Notes under the pieces: generated by a model
Told to the model about the DNA's origin: nothing
The model's input: the letters and a program-made list of their open reading frames with translations, nothing else
The model's database searches: none
Part shown: in pieces, positions 28,222 through 36,948 of the stretch
Position numbering within the stretch: position 1 is the first letter of the stretch
Layout: each line of letters starts with the position of its first letter
From: Tolypothrix campylonemoides VB511288
Lineage (GTDB): Bacteria; Cyanobacteriota; Cyanobacteriia; Cyanobacteriales; Nostocaceae
Assembly: GCA_000828075.3 (NCBI GenBank)
Contig: JXCB02000033.1
Location: 398,738-462,737 of the forward strand
Direction of reading: 5' to 3'
Length of the DNA: 64,000 nucleotides
Translations under genes and position numbers: made by a program

Positions 28222-28899
28222 ATGCTAGCTGCAATTCTGTTTGACCTAGATGGAACGATCGCCAACACTGACCCTATACACTACCAAGCTTGGCGGGAAA
28301 TGCTGTTAGGCTACGGCATGGACATTGATGAAGAATTTTACAAATCTCTTAGCGGGCGGACGAATCCACAAATCATAGAAGACTTACTGCCACAATTATC
28401 ACCGGAAGAAGGCGCAAAGTTTGCAGACGAAAAAGAAGCGCTTTTCCGCGAAAAAGCCAAAAATCTTTTGAAACCACTTGATGGATTTTCCGAACTCCTA
28501 GCATGGACAGATACGCACCAACTTAAACGTGCTTTAGTCACTAACGCTCCCAGATTAAATGTCCAATTCATGCTAGAAGTCTTGGGAATAAACGAAGCAT
28601 TTGATACAGTTGTTATAGCAGAAGATGAGATAGCAGGTAAACCAGACCCTGCACCCTACCAAATCGCCCTAAGTAGGTTAGGCATCACGGCAGAACAAGC
28701 AATAGCACTAGAAGATTCTCCCTCTGGAGTTCGTTCTGCTGTCGGTGCTGGTATACGTACTATTGGCGTTACAACCACTCAAGAGCCGAAAGTTCTCCAG
28801 GCAATTGGCGCATTTATGACAACTCCAGATTTTACTGATTTGCAGTTGTGGGCGCTGCTGAACTCGTTGGTACAGGAAAATGTGGCTTATTTCGGTTAA
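28222..28899 (+). CDS. HAD-superfamily phosphatase, beta-phosphoglucomutase-like
   Basis: 225 residues with the full HAD set: FDLDGTIANTDPIHYQAW (nucleophile and acid/base Asp), SGRTNPQIIEDLL cap, LVTNAPR (motif II), KPDPAPYQIAL (motif III Lys) and ALEDSPSGVRSAVGAG (motif IV). The cap is of the beta-PGM/phosphatase type. It may act on sugar phosphates, but the exact reaction is unknown. A second, fused beta-PGM lies at the end of the GH65 gene in this window. Single gene, divergent from nagB. Confidence 0.88.
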   Translation: MLAAILFDLDGTIANTDPIHYQAWREMLLGYGMDIDEEFYKSLSGRTNPQIIEDLLPQLSPEEGAKFADEKEALFREKAKNLLKPLDGFSELLAWTDTHQLKRALVTNAPRLNVQFMLEVLGINEAFDTVVIAEDEIAGKPDPAPYQIALSRLGITAEQAIALEDSPSGVRSAVGAGIRTIGVTTTQEPKVLQAIGAFMTTPDFTDLQLWALLNSLVQENVAYFG

Positions 28900-28962
28900 T
28901 AACCGAATTGTATTGGCTAACAGGAGGCGATAGCAGTCCGCCCTTGGATTTGTGAACAAACA

Positions 28963-28995
28963 AGGTTCCCAACTTCTTTAAGAAGTTGGGAACCT
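28963..28995. repeat. Dispersed hairpin, 15-bp perfect stem
   Basis: AGGTTCCCAACTTCT (28963-28977), loop TTA, complement at 28981-28995, then GAAGAATG. A sister hairpin lies at 46482-46515 (GATCCCCGAC...GTCGGGGATC, then GAAGAACG). Each sits shortly after a gene and is followed by CTGAAGAA, so they look like one dispersed family that may act as terminator or mRNA 3' protector. No T-run follows. Confidence 0.7.
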
Positions 28996-29145
28996 GAAGA
29001 ATGTCAATTTTTACAAATAAAATAGAATTGCTATATATAAGATTTTTATATACAAAAAGCAATGAAAAATACTTGATAACTCAAGCAAAGCACTGTAATC
29101 TTAGTCACTGTTTGAACAAATGAAATTTAGAGGATTTAGTATCAT

Positions 29146-29529
29146 ATGCCGCATCTAACCATTGATAGCCAAAAGCACACTTACGTATTAGACGAAAGCC
29201 GCTTTTCGGCTCTTCAATCAGGTACTAATTCTACCAAGTTAGAACCAGGAATTTATGTAGTGAGAATTAACCAGGGGTCTTTTAGTTACGGGTCAGATCA
29301 AGAAAAATTCCCTGGAGAACCTTTTGTTTTAGTTTGGATATATGGCGGTAAATTTATCAATAAAAAGACCAATCTTGAAGTCGGAGCGACCTGGTCTACT
29401 TTGAATGGTTTCGATGATACTTTAACCTTAGAGGTTAAAGAAACAACAACGATTAGTGGCTTATTTTTAGATACTTACGAGAGAGATAATACTGGAGAGG
29501 TTACTCTCTCTATTTTAAAAGACGCATGA
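29146..29529 (+). CDS. Conserved cyanobacterial hypothetical protein
   Basis: 127 residues: MPHLTIDSQKHTYVLDESRF, KLEPGIYVVRINQGSFSYGS, FVLVWIYGGKFINKKTNLEV, GATWSTLNGFDDTLTLEVKE and DNTGEVTLSI. All-beta composition without signal peptide or Cys. I recall similar proteins in other cyanobacteria, annotated only as hypothetical. AGAGGA upstream supports the ATG. It converges on the receptor gene with a shared hairpin between them. Confidence 0.75.
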   Translation: MPHLTIDSQKHTYVLDESRFSALQSGTNSTKLEPGIYVVRINQGSFSYGSDQEKFPGEPFVLVWIYGGKFINKKTNLEVGATWSTLNGFDDTLTLEVKETTTISGLFLDTYERDNTGEVTLSILKDA

Positions 29530-29574
29530 AATAAAACTATTTATTTGATCATAAATAGCAGGCATTTTTGAAAA

Positions 29575-29615
29575 AATGTTGGGAAGCCCTTTAGGAAGAA
29601 AAGGCTCCCAATATT
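29575..29615. terminator. Probable bidirectional terminator
   Basis: Imperfect stem AATGTTGGGAAGCC / GGCTCCCAATATT with an A-rich loop, lying between two convergent genes. T-rich sequence follows on the plus strand and A-rich precedes it. Confidence 0.5.
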
Positions 29616-29633
29616 CTATATTTACTGCGACTA

Positions 29634-31151
29634 TTACAACTGTGACTGCACCAGTTGAAAACGGTATCGTGTGGTGGAATTGCAAGACTGGCTTGAATCG
29701 CAAGGTGCCACTTTGACTAGAAAAACTCCACCTTGGCGTTCGCCCCTTCGGGGCGGGCGCTTTGCGCCATCGCCCTTTCGCGCGTTAGAGACGCCATCGA
29801 CAAAGTTTTCCCTTAGGCGATCGCCTGTTGGTGAAAACTGAATCGTTCCCGTTGCTCCTAAAGCCGAAAAATTGGGATCAGATAGTGCCTTTTGTAACTC
29901 CTGGCGGGTATTACCTTTTTTCAAGCCAGCGATAATTGCTTGGAGTGCATCATAAGCTGTAGCAGTTCGCGGACTCACCTCTGCACCCCAAAGTTGAACC
30001 GCTTTGGGGGCAAACAATTTGTTTCCAATAGCATCACGATGCCAAGATACAGCCAGCACCATTCCTTTAACATCGGCTTGCCCATACTTTAACGTTCTTT
30101 CCGTGTACATAGCTTGGAAGCCAAACAGCGGTAGTCTGCCTTTATTTTCGCGCGCCACTTCAATAGCTAAATTGAGTTTATCTGGTCTAGGAATCAACAG
30201 CAAACCTTCTGCTCCATCGCTAATGGCTCGACTGAGAAAACTGCTGGGTTGAAACGTTGGCGCACCCAAATCGCAAGCTGTACTGGTAACTTTACCTCCA
30301 TATTTCCTAATCGAATCAGTGTATTGTTGTACAATTTCCTTACTTATTTTTTCCTGATTAATTGTAAATGTTGAATCACTACAAATAGCGATGTTGGTGA
30401 GGCGAGCTTTTTGAACAATATAGCTACCAATAGCATCACTGAAAACATTAGAACTAGGAGTAGCGTAAAAGACGTATTTTGTCGGGTTAGATGGCTTTTT
30501 TGGATTGACTAGTGAAACCATCACCAAACCACGGTTGTTATAAATTGATGTGTCACGGCTAAAACCCACAACTGCCACTATACTAGAGTCATTCACCAAT
30601 TCACTATTGATTTGTTTAAGTATCTCATAGCTATCAATATTAACAATCTGAAGTTGCAACGGTAAGCCATTAATTCCTCCACTGCTATTTACCTCATCTT
30701 GAGCTTGAGCCACTCCGCGTAATATCTCTTCTGCCTCATTTAAGGAAATACCAATCGGCACAATGACAGCAACTTTTAGAGATTTCGCCTTGCCAATTTT
30801 AGCGTTATTCAAATAAATTAATGTTTCGGGATCATTACGTTTAGCTTGCAAGGATGATTGGAATTTATTCACAGCAGTCGCAAAATCTTCCGCCTCAAAT
30901 GCTCTCCTTCCAGCTTCTTTCTCAAGAGGTCTTCCTTCTGTTACAAAAATTTTCTCACCCAAACTCATCCGATTTTTGAAAGGTGAATTTGTATAGGGTG
31001 GAACGAATGAAGCGCTCTGTTGTTTCAATTGTCCAGAATACTCTGTTTGGGGACCAATGACTGTACCTAATAACCATAAAATAACTGCTATCAGAAATCC
31101 AGACAGCCCCAAAGAAAAAAGGAGGCGGATATTTTCTGTGTTATTTTTCAT
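29634..31151 (-). CDS. Membrane-anchored periplasmic-binding (type I, branched-chain amino acid-type) receptor
   Basis: 505 residues from ATG 31151. One N-terminal membrane anchor (LLFSLGLSGFLIAVILWLLG), a TPR-like segment (AGRRAFEAEDFATAVNKFQS), then a Peripla_BP_6/Leu-Ile-Val-type binding domain (LKVAVIVPIGISLNEAEEIL, SIVAVVGFSRDTS, NPKKPSNPTKYVFYATPSS, AEGLLLIPRPDKLNLAIEVA, TATAYDALQAIIAGLKKGNT). There is no ABC permease or ATPase nearby. It follows the Ser/Thr kinase gene by 40 bp, so I infer a sensing role. Near the C-terminus about 20 residues (KGDGAKRPPRRGERQGG, 29737-29790) are encoded by a GC-rich dispersed repeat inserted in frame. Confidence 0.82.
   Translation of the reverse strand: MKNNTENIRLLFSLGLSGFLIAVILWLLGTVIGPQTEYSGQLKQQSASFVPPYTNSPFKNRMSLGEKIFVTEGRPLEKEAGRRAFEAEDFATAVNKFQSSLQAKRNDPETLIYLNNAKIGKAKSLKVAVIVPIGISLNEAEEILRGVAQAQDEVNSSGGINGLPLQLQIVNIDSYEILKQINSELVNDSSIVAVVGFSRDTSIYNNRGLVMVSLVNPKKPSNPTKYVFYATPSSNVFSDAIGSYIVQKARLTNIAICSDSTFTINQEKISKEIVQQYTDSIRKYGGKVTSTACDLGAPTFQPSSFLSRAISDGAEGLLLIPRPDKLNLAIEVARENKGRLPLFGFQAMYTERTLKYGQADVKGMVLAVSWHRDAIGNKLFAPKAVQLWGAEVSPRTATAYDALQAIIAGLKKGNTRQELQKALSDPNFSALGATGTIQFSPTGDRLRENFVDGVSNARKGDGAKRPPRRGERQGGVFLVKVAPCDSSQSCNSTTRYRFQLVQSQL
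29735..29795. repeat. GC-rich dispersed repeat inside receptor gene
   Basis: GTTCGCCCCTTCGGGGCGGG (29739-29758), then CGCTTTGCGCCATCGCCCTT. The type recurs at 9360-9390 and around 32990-33060. It is compositionally foreign to the gene and interrupts the C-terminal strand between GVSN and VFLVKVAP. Confidence 0.7.
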
Positions 31152-31191
31152 ATCAATTGACCCCAAGTCTAAAAAATTTATCTATCATAAA

Positions 31192-32559
31192 TTAGAAATA
31201 TTTAGAGATAAATCTGTTCAAGAGTTGGGACAAATTGAAGAGAGTCACTGTCAGTAATCCAGCAAGGATAACTAGTAAGACTAAAACCAGAAATCCATTG
31301 ATCCCAGCTTGAAAAATATTAATAATATAAAAAGTTTTGTAGATAAATACAATTAATGATGTCGTAATTCCGGCAACGAGAAACAAATAAGTCTTTTCAA
31401 AAATTGAGCGAGGCTGGGTAAAGATGAACCCTAGTAAAATGAGCAACCATAAACCAGAACTCATCCAAATAGTTCCGACAGAACTCAGAAGGGCGATCGC
31501 CAAAAATGAACTCCCTGATCCCGCCATAACTGCCCAAGGCAATAATTTCTCTATAGAGTTTTGCGCCTTATTAAGTCGTTGGGGTGGAATTTGTAGCGTT
31601 AGCTTTTCTGGTTGAACAGGCGAGACGAGTGTATACAGTGGCGTAGACTGTAAAATAGGCAGTGGTGGTAACTCAACATTCAAGTCTTGTAAGACATCCT
31701 CTGCTGAGAGATAACGCAGTTTATAGTTCTCTTGCAGCAACTTATCAATAATCTGCTCTAAGTCCTGACTAATTGGTTGTGTTAAATATTGCCACCAAGT
31801 AGTAGTCCAACTATAGCCCTGTTTCATCCATATTTCCCAAGGCGAAACACCAGCCAACAGATGAAAGGCTGTTGCTCCCAAACTGTACAGGTCGCTAGCA
31901 GGATAAGCTTCACCTGAATACATTTGCTCAAATGGCGCATAACCAAAAGAACCAATATTCGTTCCTGGTTTGGCGTGTACTGTTCCCGTCTTTTGCTTTG
32001 ACACCCCAAAATCAATCAGCACTAACTTACCATCACTTTCACGGCGAAGGATATTTTCTGGCTTAATATCTCGGTGAATAACCTGCTGCTGATGTACCGT
32101 TGCTAGCACAAATAACAAATCTTGCAAAAACTCTCGAATCTTTGCTTCATCAAACACACCATATTGTCCTAACTCCTGTAACAGATTCTGCCCTTCAATA
32201 AACTGCTGCACCAAATACAGGTAGTTATCTTCCTTAAAATAGGCATACAGGGTAGGAATTTGGGGATGTTCGCCTAAATGTTGGAGACGTTTTGCCTCTT
32301 GCTGAAATAACTCAGTCGCCTTTTGGCGTGACCAGCTACCTTGACCTTGTGGTACTAGTTGCTTGACCACACATTTTTCCTCAAGCTTATCTACATCTTC
32401 TGCAAGATAAGTGCGAGCAAATCCCCCACCTCCCAACGGTTTGATAATGCGGTAATGACCCCTAAGTAACGAAATCAACTCTGCCCCGCAATTTCCACAA
32501 AAGTTTGTTCCTTTTGAATTTAGAGGATCAGAGCATTCAGGATTTAGGCAGCAAATCAT
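31192..32559 (-). CDS. Membrane Ser/Thr protein kinase with N-terminal zinc ribbon
   Basis: 455 residues. Zinc ribbon at 1-27 (CCLNPEC...FCGNCGAEL). Kinase domain about 36-300: glycine loop LGGGGFARTYLAED, Lys in CVVKQLV, catalytic loop VIHRDIKPENIL, LIDFGVSK (DFG), and APFEQMYSGEAYPASDLYSLG. After a short linker come about four or five hydrophobic helices (VMAGSGSSFLAIALLSSVG, GLWLLILLGFIF, YLFLVAGITTSLIVFIY, GFLVLVLLVILAGLL), so the kinase is tethered to the inner membrane. The receptor gene 40 bp downstream is probably co-transcribed. Its N-terminal half is close to the WD40 kinase at 50673-52787. Confidence 0.93.
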   Translation of the reverse strand: MICCLNPECSDPLNSKGTNFCGNCGAELISLLRGHYRIIKPLGGGGFARTYLAEDVDKLEEKCVVKQLVPQGQGSWSRQKATELFQQEAKRLQHLGEHPQIPTLYAYFKEDNYLYLVQQFIEGQNLLQELGQYGVFDEAKIREFLQDLLFVLATVHQQQVIHRDIKPENILRRESDGKLVLIDFGVSKQKTGTVHAKPGTNIGSFGYAPFEQMYSGEAYPASDLYSLGATAFHLLAGVSPWEIWMKQGYSWTTTWWQYLTQPISQDLEQIIDKLLQENYKLRYLSAEDVLQDLNVELPPLPILQSTPLYTLVSPVQPEKLTLQIPPQRLNKAQNSIEKLLPWAVMAGSGSSFLAIALLSSVGTIWMSSGLWLLILLGFIFTQPRSIFEKTYLFLVAGITTSLIVFIYKTFYIINIFQAGINGFLVLVLLVILAGLLTVTLFNLSQLLNRFISKYF

Positions 32560-33400
32560 AGTATTATTGCTGTCTTTTATGACAATCTTTTGTTAATAGT
32601 AATTAATATACATCGAGTCTTCTGAACTTTCCGGATTAAGAGTCTAATAATGTAACAAATCTCAAATCTATATTGATAGTCTACTTTATATTTTTTATTG
32701 TGAGCGATGCTTTATGGTGTTGCGTCTAAAAGACCTCTGGATTTTAAGGATGCTCTGCATGCAACTTCTTGTTCCTAGGCTGCAGCCTGGGAACGAGTTA
32801 GGGAGGCTCCGCCTCATTTTTTAGGAGCATCTTCAGGTCGAATTGGTATTAGAAGTTGCAAGGAAGAGCCAGCGCTATCCACCAGAGTTTCCCGACCCAC
32901 CAGGCGACTGGTGAGTCCAGTCCTGTTCGCGTAGCGTCTCCGCCAGGAGAAGGCGGGTTTCCCAACCTAGGGAACTGGCGTAAGCGCAAAGCGCACGCCA
33001 AGGGCGAACGCGCAGCGTCTCCGTTCGCCGTTAGGCGTGCCGAAGGCATAGGAGATACCCGAAGGGCGTTGGTTTTTCTACGAGTGCAAACTCAGCGCAA
33101 AGCGTCCCGTGAGGAATACGAGGCGTCCTTATCGAATAACAGCGCATTTATTTATGAGGATGTATTCTGACAACGGAGTTCTGTGTTCGGGAGCATCCCA
33201 AATGTGCAAAAACCTTGATACCCCTCATCCCCTCACCCCTTCTCCCAAATATTGGGATTCGGGGAACCCTCACCCTTTCTTCCCTCTCCCATGTATGGGA
33301 GAGGGGATGGGGGTGAGGGTACAAAGGCTTCTGTGCAAAATTGGCACGCTCCCCTGTCTTCTATGTTCTTCTTAAGCTCATAATTTATAACTCATCGCTT
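32560..33400. other. Repeat-rich spacer
   Basis: 840 bp without a gene. After AT-rich promoter-like sequence it holds a GGAACGAGTTA/GAGGCTCCGCCTC repeat (32772-32822), mosaic GC-rich repeats (32890-33110) and a TCTCCCATGTATGGGAGAGG hairpin repeat (33285-33304). Open frames here are repeat-derived. Confidence 0.55.
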
Positions 33401-34510
33401 TTAAAAAGCTTCTGGTGGAGCAATATCAGATCCAACAGTGATATTAGCACTACTAGAGAGTCCCGGTTTAGAAATGGGTTTTGTATCCTGCGATGAATGA
33501 GTGAATGATGAAGAAGGTGGAGTTGCTGCATCTTTATCGGTCAGTCTATCAGCATTTGCTTGTTGGGATGCCATGACTGACAATCCTCCTACTGAACCAG
33601 CGACAAGGGCTGCATAGCCTACGTACAAATGCACCGGATGCAGCGCTATTCCAAATCCAAAACGGCTTTTATGCTGATACGAAGTAGGCGGTATAATTGC
33701 TTTTACTGGTTCTGGCGCAGGTAAAGAAGCAACTAAATTTGTGCCATTTAATCCAAGAGCATTAGCCATGACACGAATAAAGCCACGAACATAAACATCT
33801 TCTGGCAATGATTCCCAATCACCGTTTTCCACTGCCTCCATATGATGAAGTGGTACGTGAGTGTAAACATGAAGTTGTCCCAGAGAAAGACCTTGAGACT
33901 CACGAGTTTGCCGTAGTTGTTCACCGATTTTACGTAGATTTTCTACGCGCTGTTCGGCTGCCATTTGTTTGGCTAGTTCAGCTTGTTTCCGTTTTTTCCC
34001 AAGAGTGAACCACTTAATCGATTTTTTCGTTTTGGGACGGTCTTCTTTGGCTTTTGTGGAATTATTTGCTGTATGATTTTCTACTTGAGATTCTGATGGT
34101 AAATCTGCTTTACTATCAATCTCGAACGTCGTTTTTTGGTTAATGGTAACATTTGTTAAGCACTGTGATAAACCATGTGATAAATCATCAGTGGAAGCTG
34201 TTTGTTCAGTAGGTGATGTTTCATTTGTGCTATTTTGCTGTTGCTGATTTTCATTGCTGTTTTGATACTGTTGCACAAATTGGCGAAATGCCAAACCAAT
34301 CGCTTCTCTACCTACTGATTTAAATAAAACGTTGGCTTGATCAGATGAAGAACCGAGCAAGTTTTGCAACATCGCCACAGCACGGCGATAAGCTTTACTC
34401 CGATGCAGTTCAGCTTCTATTTCTCCTAAAAGCGTCCGCAATTCATCTTGAGAAATTTCAATAGTTGGATTTCCGAGAATTTTTAACAAATATACAGGTG
34501 TAGTAGCCAT
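33401..34510 (-). CDS. RodZ-like helix-turn-helix membrane protein
   Basis: 369 residues from ATG 34510 (MATTPVYLLKILGNPTIEIS). N-terminal conserved helical region (RAVAMLQNLLGSSSDQANVL), Gln/Asn/Ser-rich linker, basic coiled coil (KKRKQAELAKQMAAEQRVEN), HTH_25 domain typical of RodZ (LRKIGEQLRQTRESQGLSLG, ENGDWESLPEDVYVRGFIRV), then one membrane segment (LYVGYAALVAGSVGGLSVMA) and a Ser/Thr-rich tail. RodZ links the MreB cytoskeleton to the wall machinery; this version has an extra N-terminal domain and lacks the periplasmic DUF4115 domain, so its role may differ. Confidence 0.8.
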   Translation of the reverse strand: MATTPVYLLKILGNPTIEISQDELRTLLGEIEAELHRSKAYRRAVAMLQNLLGSSSDQANVLFKSVGREAIGLAFRQFVQQYQNSNENQQQQNSTNETSPTEQTASTDDLSHGLSQCLTNVTINQKTTFEIDSKADLPSESQVENHTANNSTKAKEDRPKTKKSIKWFTLGKKRKQAELAKQMAAEQRVENLRKIGEQLRQTRESQGLSLGQLHVYTHVPLHHMEAVENGDWESLPEDVYVRGFIRVMANALGLNGTNLVASLPAPEPVKAIIPPTSYQHKSRFGFGIALHPVHLYVGYAALVAGSVGGLSVMASQQANADRLTDKDAATPPSSSFTHSSQDTKPISKPGLSSSANITVGSDIAPPEAF

Positions 34511-34902
34511 TGTAGAGAGCCTCTTGCGGCAATTAAGCAAAAGTTATACCTGTGTAATCTCTTCTACTGTTTGCTGGCTTTTCCGGATTGTTACGTAGTT
34601 ATTTTTTCTGAATTCAAGAAAAATAATTTTTTTTGAATTGGCTCAGTTTTGGCACAGCATACTAACCTCATCTTTAACATTATAGAGGTCACGCCAATTT
34701 TTTTACGAATAGTTTTTAAGAAAATTCGTATGAAAAATTACTTCATTTATGAAAACATTTACTAACTATAATTTACTAAATATAGTTGTTAACTCTTAAG
34801 TTCTGCTACTACCTAACGAAGTAGGTTCTAAGTAGCAATCAATAAGTCTGAGTAGAACGGCACACCAAGCATTTTCTGTGATTTTGACTCAAAACTCACA
34901 AA
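34511..34902. other. AT-rich intergenic region
   Basis: 390 bp, very AT-rich, between the RodZ-like gene start and the hydrolase gene end. It presumably carries the promoter of the RodZ-like gene. No RNA gene or repeat is recognised. Confidence 0.4.
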
Positions 34903-35787
34903 TCAGGACTCAGTACTGATGACAAAAGAGCGCATCGCTTCCAGATATACAGAAGCAGCGACTTCTGCGACATTGTTATGTGCTGCACCTGGAACGAGAA
35001 GCAATTTTTTTGGTTCAGGAGCAGCAGCATACAAGTCTTGGCTCATGAAAGCTGGTACTATGACATCAGCAGTACCGTGAATAAATAAAACTGGTATTTT
35101 TAAATTTGGCACCTTTGTAATCGAATCAAAACGCTGTGTTAAAATTGAATCGACTGGAAACATCCAAAAATTGTTCCTGTAAGCGACGACTTTCTGGATT
35201 GAGGTAAAAGAGCTTTCTACAATTAATCCACCAGCATTTGGATGTTTGACAGCCAAATCAATTGCTACCGCGCCTCCTAGGGAATGTCCGTAAATCAAAA
35301 TTTGGCTGGGTGGAATTTGTCGCTGATAAACTAAATAATCCCAAGCTGTCGCGGCATCTTGATAAACCTGCGATTCAGAAGGAAAGCCCCCCTCACTGCG
35401 ACCATAACCTCGGTAATCGATCATTAACACCGAAAACCCTAGTTGATGAAACCTGTGTGCCTGGGCAACATTTGCGCCAATGTTGATAGCATTGCCATGC
35501 AGGTACAGTAAAACTTTGGCATTGGGCTGGCTTGCTTGGATCCACCAACCATGAATGCGCGCCACCTTGCCTGATTTAGCCTTCACAGGTAACCAAACAT
35601 CTTCGTAAGCTAAATTAAAAAACTCTGGTGTCGTTTCAATAACCTTTGCGGGAAAAAAGATGAACCGAGATTGTTGGAGAAAAAGAAATATACATACAGC
35701 CAAATAGGCTATTGCTACAACGACTCCTAACGAAATGAATAATTTTAACAGTAATTGCACTGGATATTGCAGTTTGTTTGTCCTCAT
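34903..35787 (-). CDS. Membrane-anchored alpha/beta hydrolase
   Basis: 294 residues. One N-terminal membrane helix (LFISLGVVVAIAYLAVCIFL), then an alpha/beta hydrolase core: LLYLHGNAINIGANVAQAHR (oxyanion loop), SVLMIDYRGYGRSEG, LIYGHSLGGAVAIDLAVKHP (nucleophile Ser), LFIHGTADVIVP (acid Asp) and PGAAHNNVAEVA (His). This is the BEM46/YfhR-type group of membrane serine hydrolases; substrate unknown. Monocistronic, divergent from the second RodZ-like gene. Confidence 0.9.
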   Translation of the reverse strand: MRTNKLQYPVQLLLKLFISLGVVVAIAYLAVCIFLFLQQSRFIFFPAKVIETTPEFFNLAYEDVWLPVKAKSGKVARIHGWWIQASQPNAKVLLYLHGNAINIGANVAQAHRFHQLGFSVLMIDYRGYGRSEGGFPSESQVYQDAATAWDYLVYQRQIPPSQILIYGHSLGGAVAIDLAVKHPNAGGLIVESSFTSIQKVVAYRNNFWMFPVDSILTQRFDSITKVPNLKIPVLFIHGTADVIVPAFMSQDLYAAAPEPKKLLLVPGAAHNNVAEVAASVYLEAMRSFVISTES

Positions 35788-35968
35788 GTAAGTATTGATA
35801 AATACAATATTATTAGCCTAACAAAGCAGCTTTATCTTGATAAAATAATCAATTAAGTATCAAAAAATGATTTAAAATAAAATTCAGACAATAAGTAAAA
35901 TTTTCTACATAATCTTAAGTAGTTCTTGATTAAATGATAAAACGTTAGCAACAAAAGAGGAGAAGACG

Positions 35969-36907
35969 GTGAAGCTGTTAAACGAGGCTCAAGAAGAGCA
36001 ACTCAAGGAAGTGGTTGCACATCTACGGGAAGTACGCGAAGAAAAATCGATACGTTTAGAAGAACTAGCAGCTTACACACGTATTCGATTAGCTTTCTTA
36101 GAAGCTATAGAAGAAGGGCGATTTGAAGTATTGCCAGAGCCTGTTTATGTCCAAGGGTTCATCCGCCGCTATGGAGATGCTATGGGACTAGATGGTGCTG
36201 CTTTAGCAAAAACTGTTGCAAGTATTTGTTCTCCCCCTGAAGAACCCAATTATCATAATCAGGAGTTAGATAAAAAACCAAGTTTATACATACCTCTTGC
36301 TGTTCCTTACGCGCTGTTAATAGCAGTCGCCTCCTTTGGACTGTTTTATATTCTCAATCCACAACGTTCAGTTGAATCTTCTAGTCAAAAGAAATCATCC
36401 GTAGTTGCTTCTGAACAAAAAACAGAATTCGCACCTAAAACTTCATCATTAGCATCATCCTCCAAACCAAAAGCTAGTTCACCTGTCGCCTCAACAACAA
36501 CCAAGGAATCGGCTTATTCAGGTGCGATCGCTCCAACTGCATCCCCCTCAACACAAGCAACACCTATTACAGAACCCACCACCCTAAGCCCAAGCGCATC
36601 TCCTGTTGAAGTGACTCTTGAACTGCAAGACAAATCATGGGTGCGAGTGAAAGTGGATGGCAAAACTGAATTTGAAGGGGAGTTAAACAAGGGAGATAAG
36701 AAAACCTGGACAGCAACAAAAGAGTTGACTATCCGTTCTGGAAATGCTGGTGCAGTATTGGTTTCTACTAATAAGAAGCAACCAACACCATTGGGAAGTA
36801 TGGGGAGTGTGAAGCAAGTTACATTTACTCCAGAAACCCCAGAAACTTCAGAAACTCCAGAAACTCCAGAAACAAATAACACACCAGAAACTGTTAATAG
36901 TCAATAG
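35969..36907 (+). CDS. RodZ family protein (HTH, TM, DUF4115)
   Basis: 312 residues from GTG 35969, preceded by AGAGGAGAAG. HTH_25 domain at about 10-75 (LKEVVAHLREVREEKSIRLE, LEAIEEGRFEVLPEPVYVQGF), one membrane helix (IPLAVPYALLIAVASFGLFYIL), a Ser/Thr/Pro linker, then a periplasmic DUF4115 domain (VEVTLELQDKSWVRVKVDGK, TIRSGNAGAVLVS). It ends in a Thr-Pro-Glu-rich tail (TPETPETSETPETPE) from short DNA repeats. RodZ anchors MreB and supports rod shape. This one has the canonical architecture, unlike the paralogue at 33401-34510. Confidence 0.88.
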   Translation: MKLLNEAQEEQLKEVVAHLREVREEKSIRLEELAAYTRIRLAFLEAIEEGRFEVLPEPVYVQGFIRRYGDAMGLDGAALAKTVASICSPPEEPNYHNQELDKKPSLYIPLAVPYALLIAVASFGLFYILNPQRSVESSSQKKSSVVASEQKTEFAPKTSSLASSSKPKASSPVASTTTKESAYSGAIAPTASPSTQATPITEPTTLSPSASPVEVTLELQDKSWVRVKVDGKTEFEGELNKGDKKTWTATKELTIRSGNAGAVLVSTNKKQPTPLGSMGSVKQVTFTPETPETSETPETPETNNTPETVNSQ

Positions 36908-36948
36908 ACTTGATATAAGACATAAGTACTAAGACAAATGACTCTTAA

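Noticed and set aside
32856-33375. Overlapping open frames in GC-rich repeat DNA
   Set aside because: Residues are translations of dispersed repeats (for example GEGGFPNLGNWRKRKAHAKG) found in several spacers.
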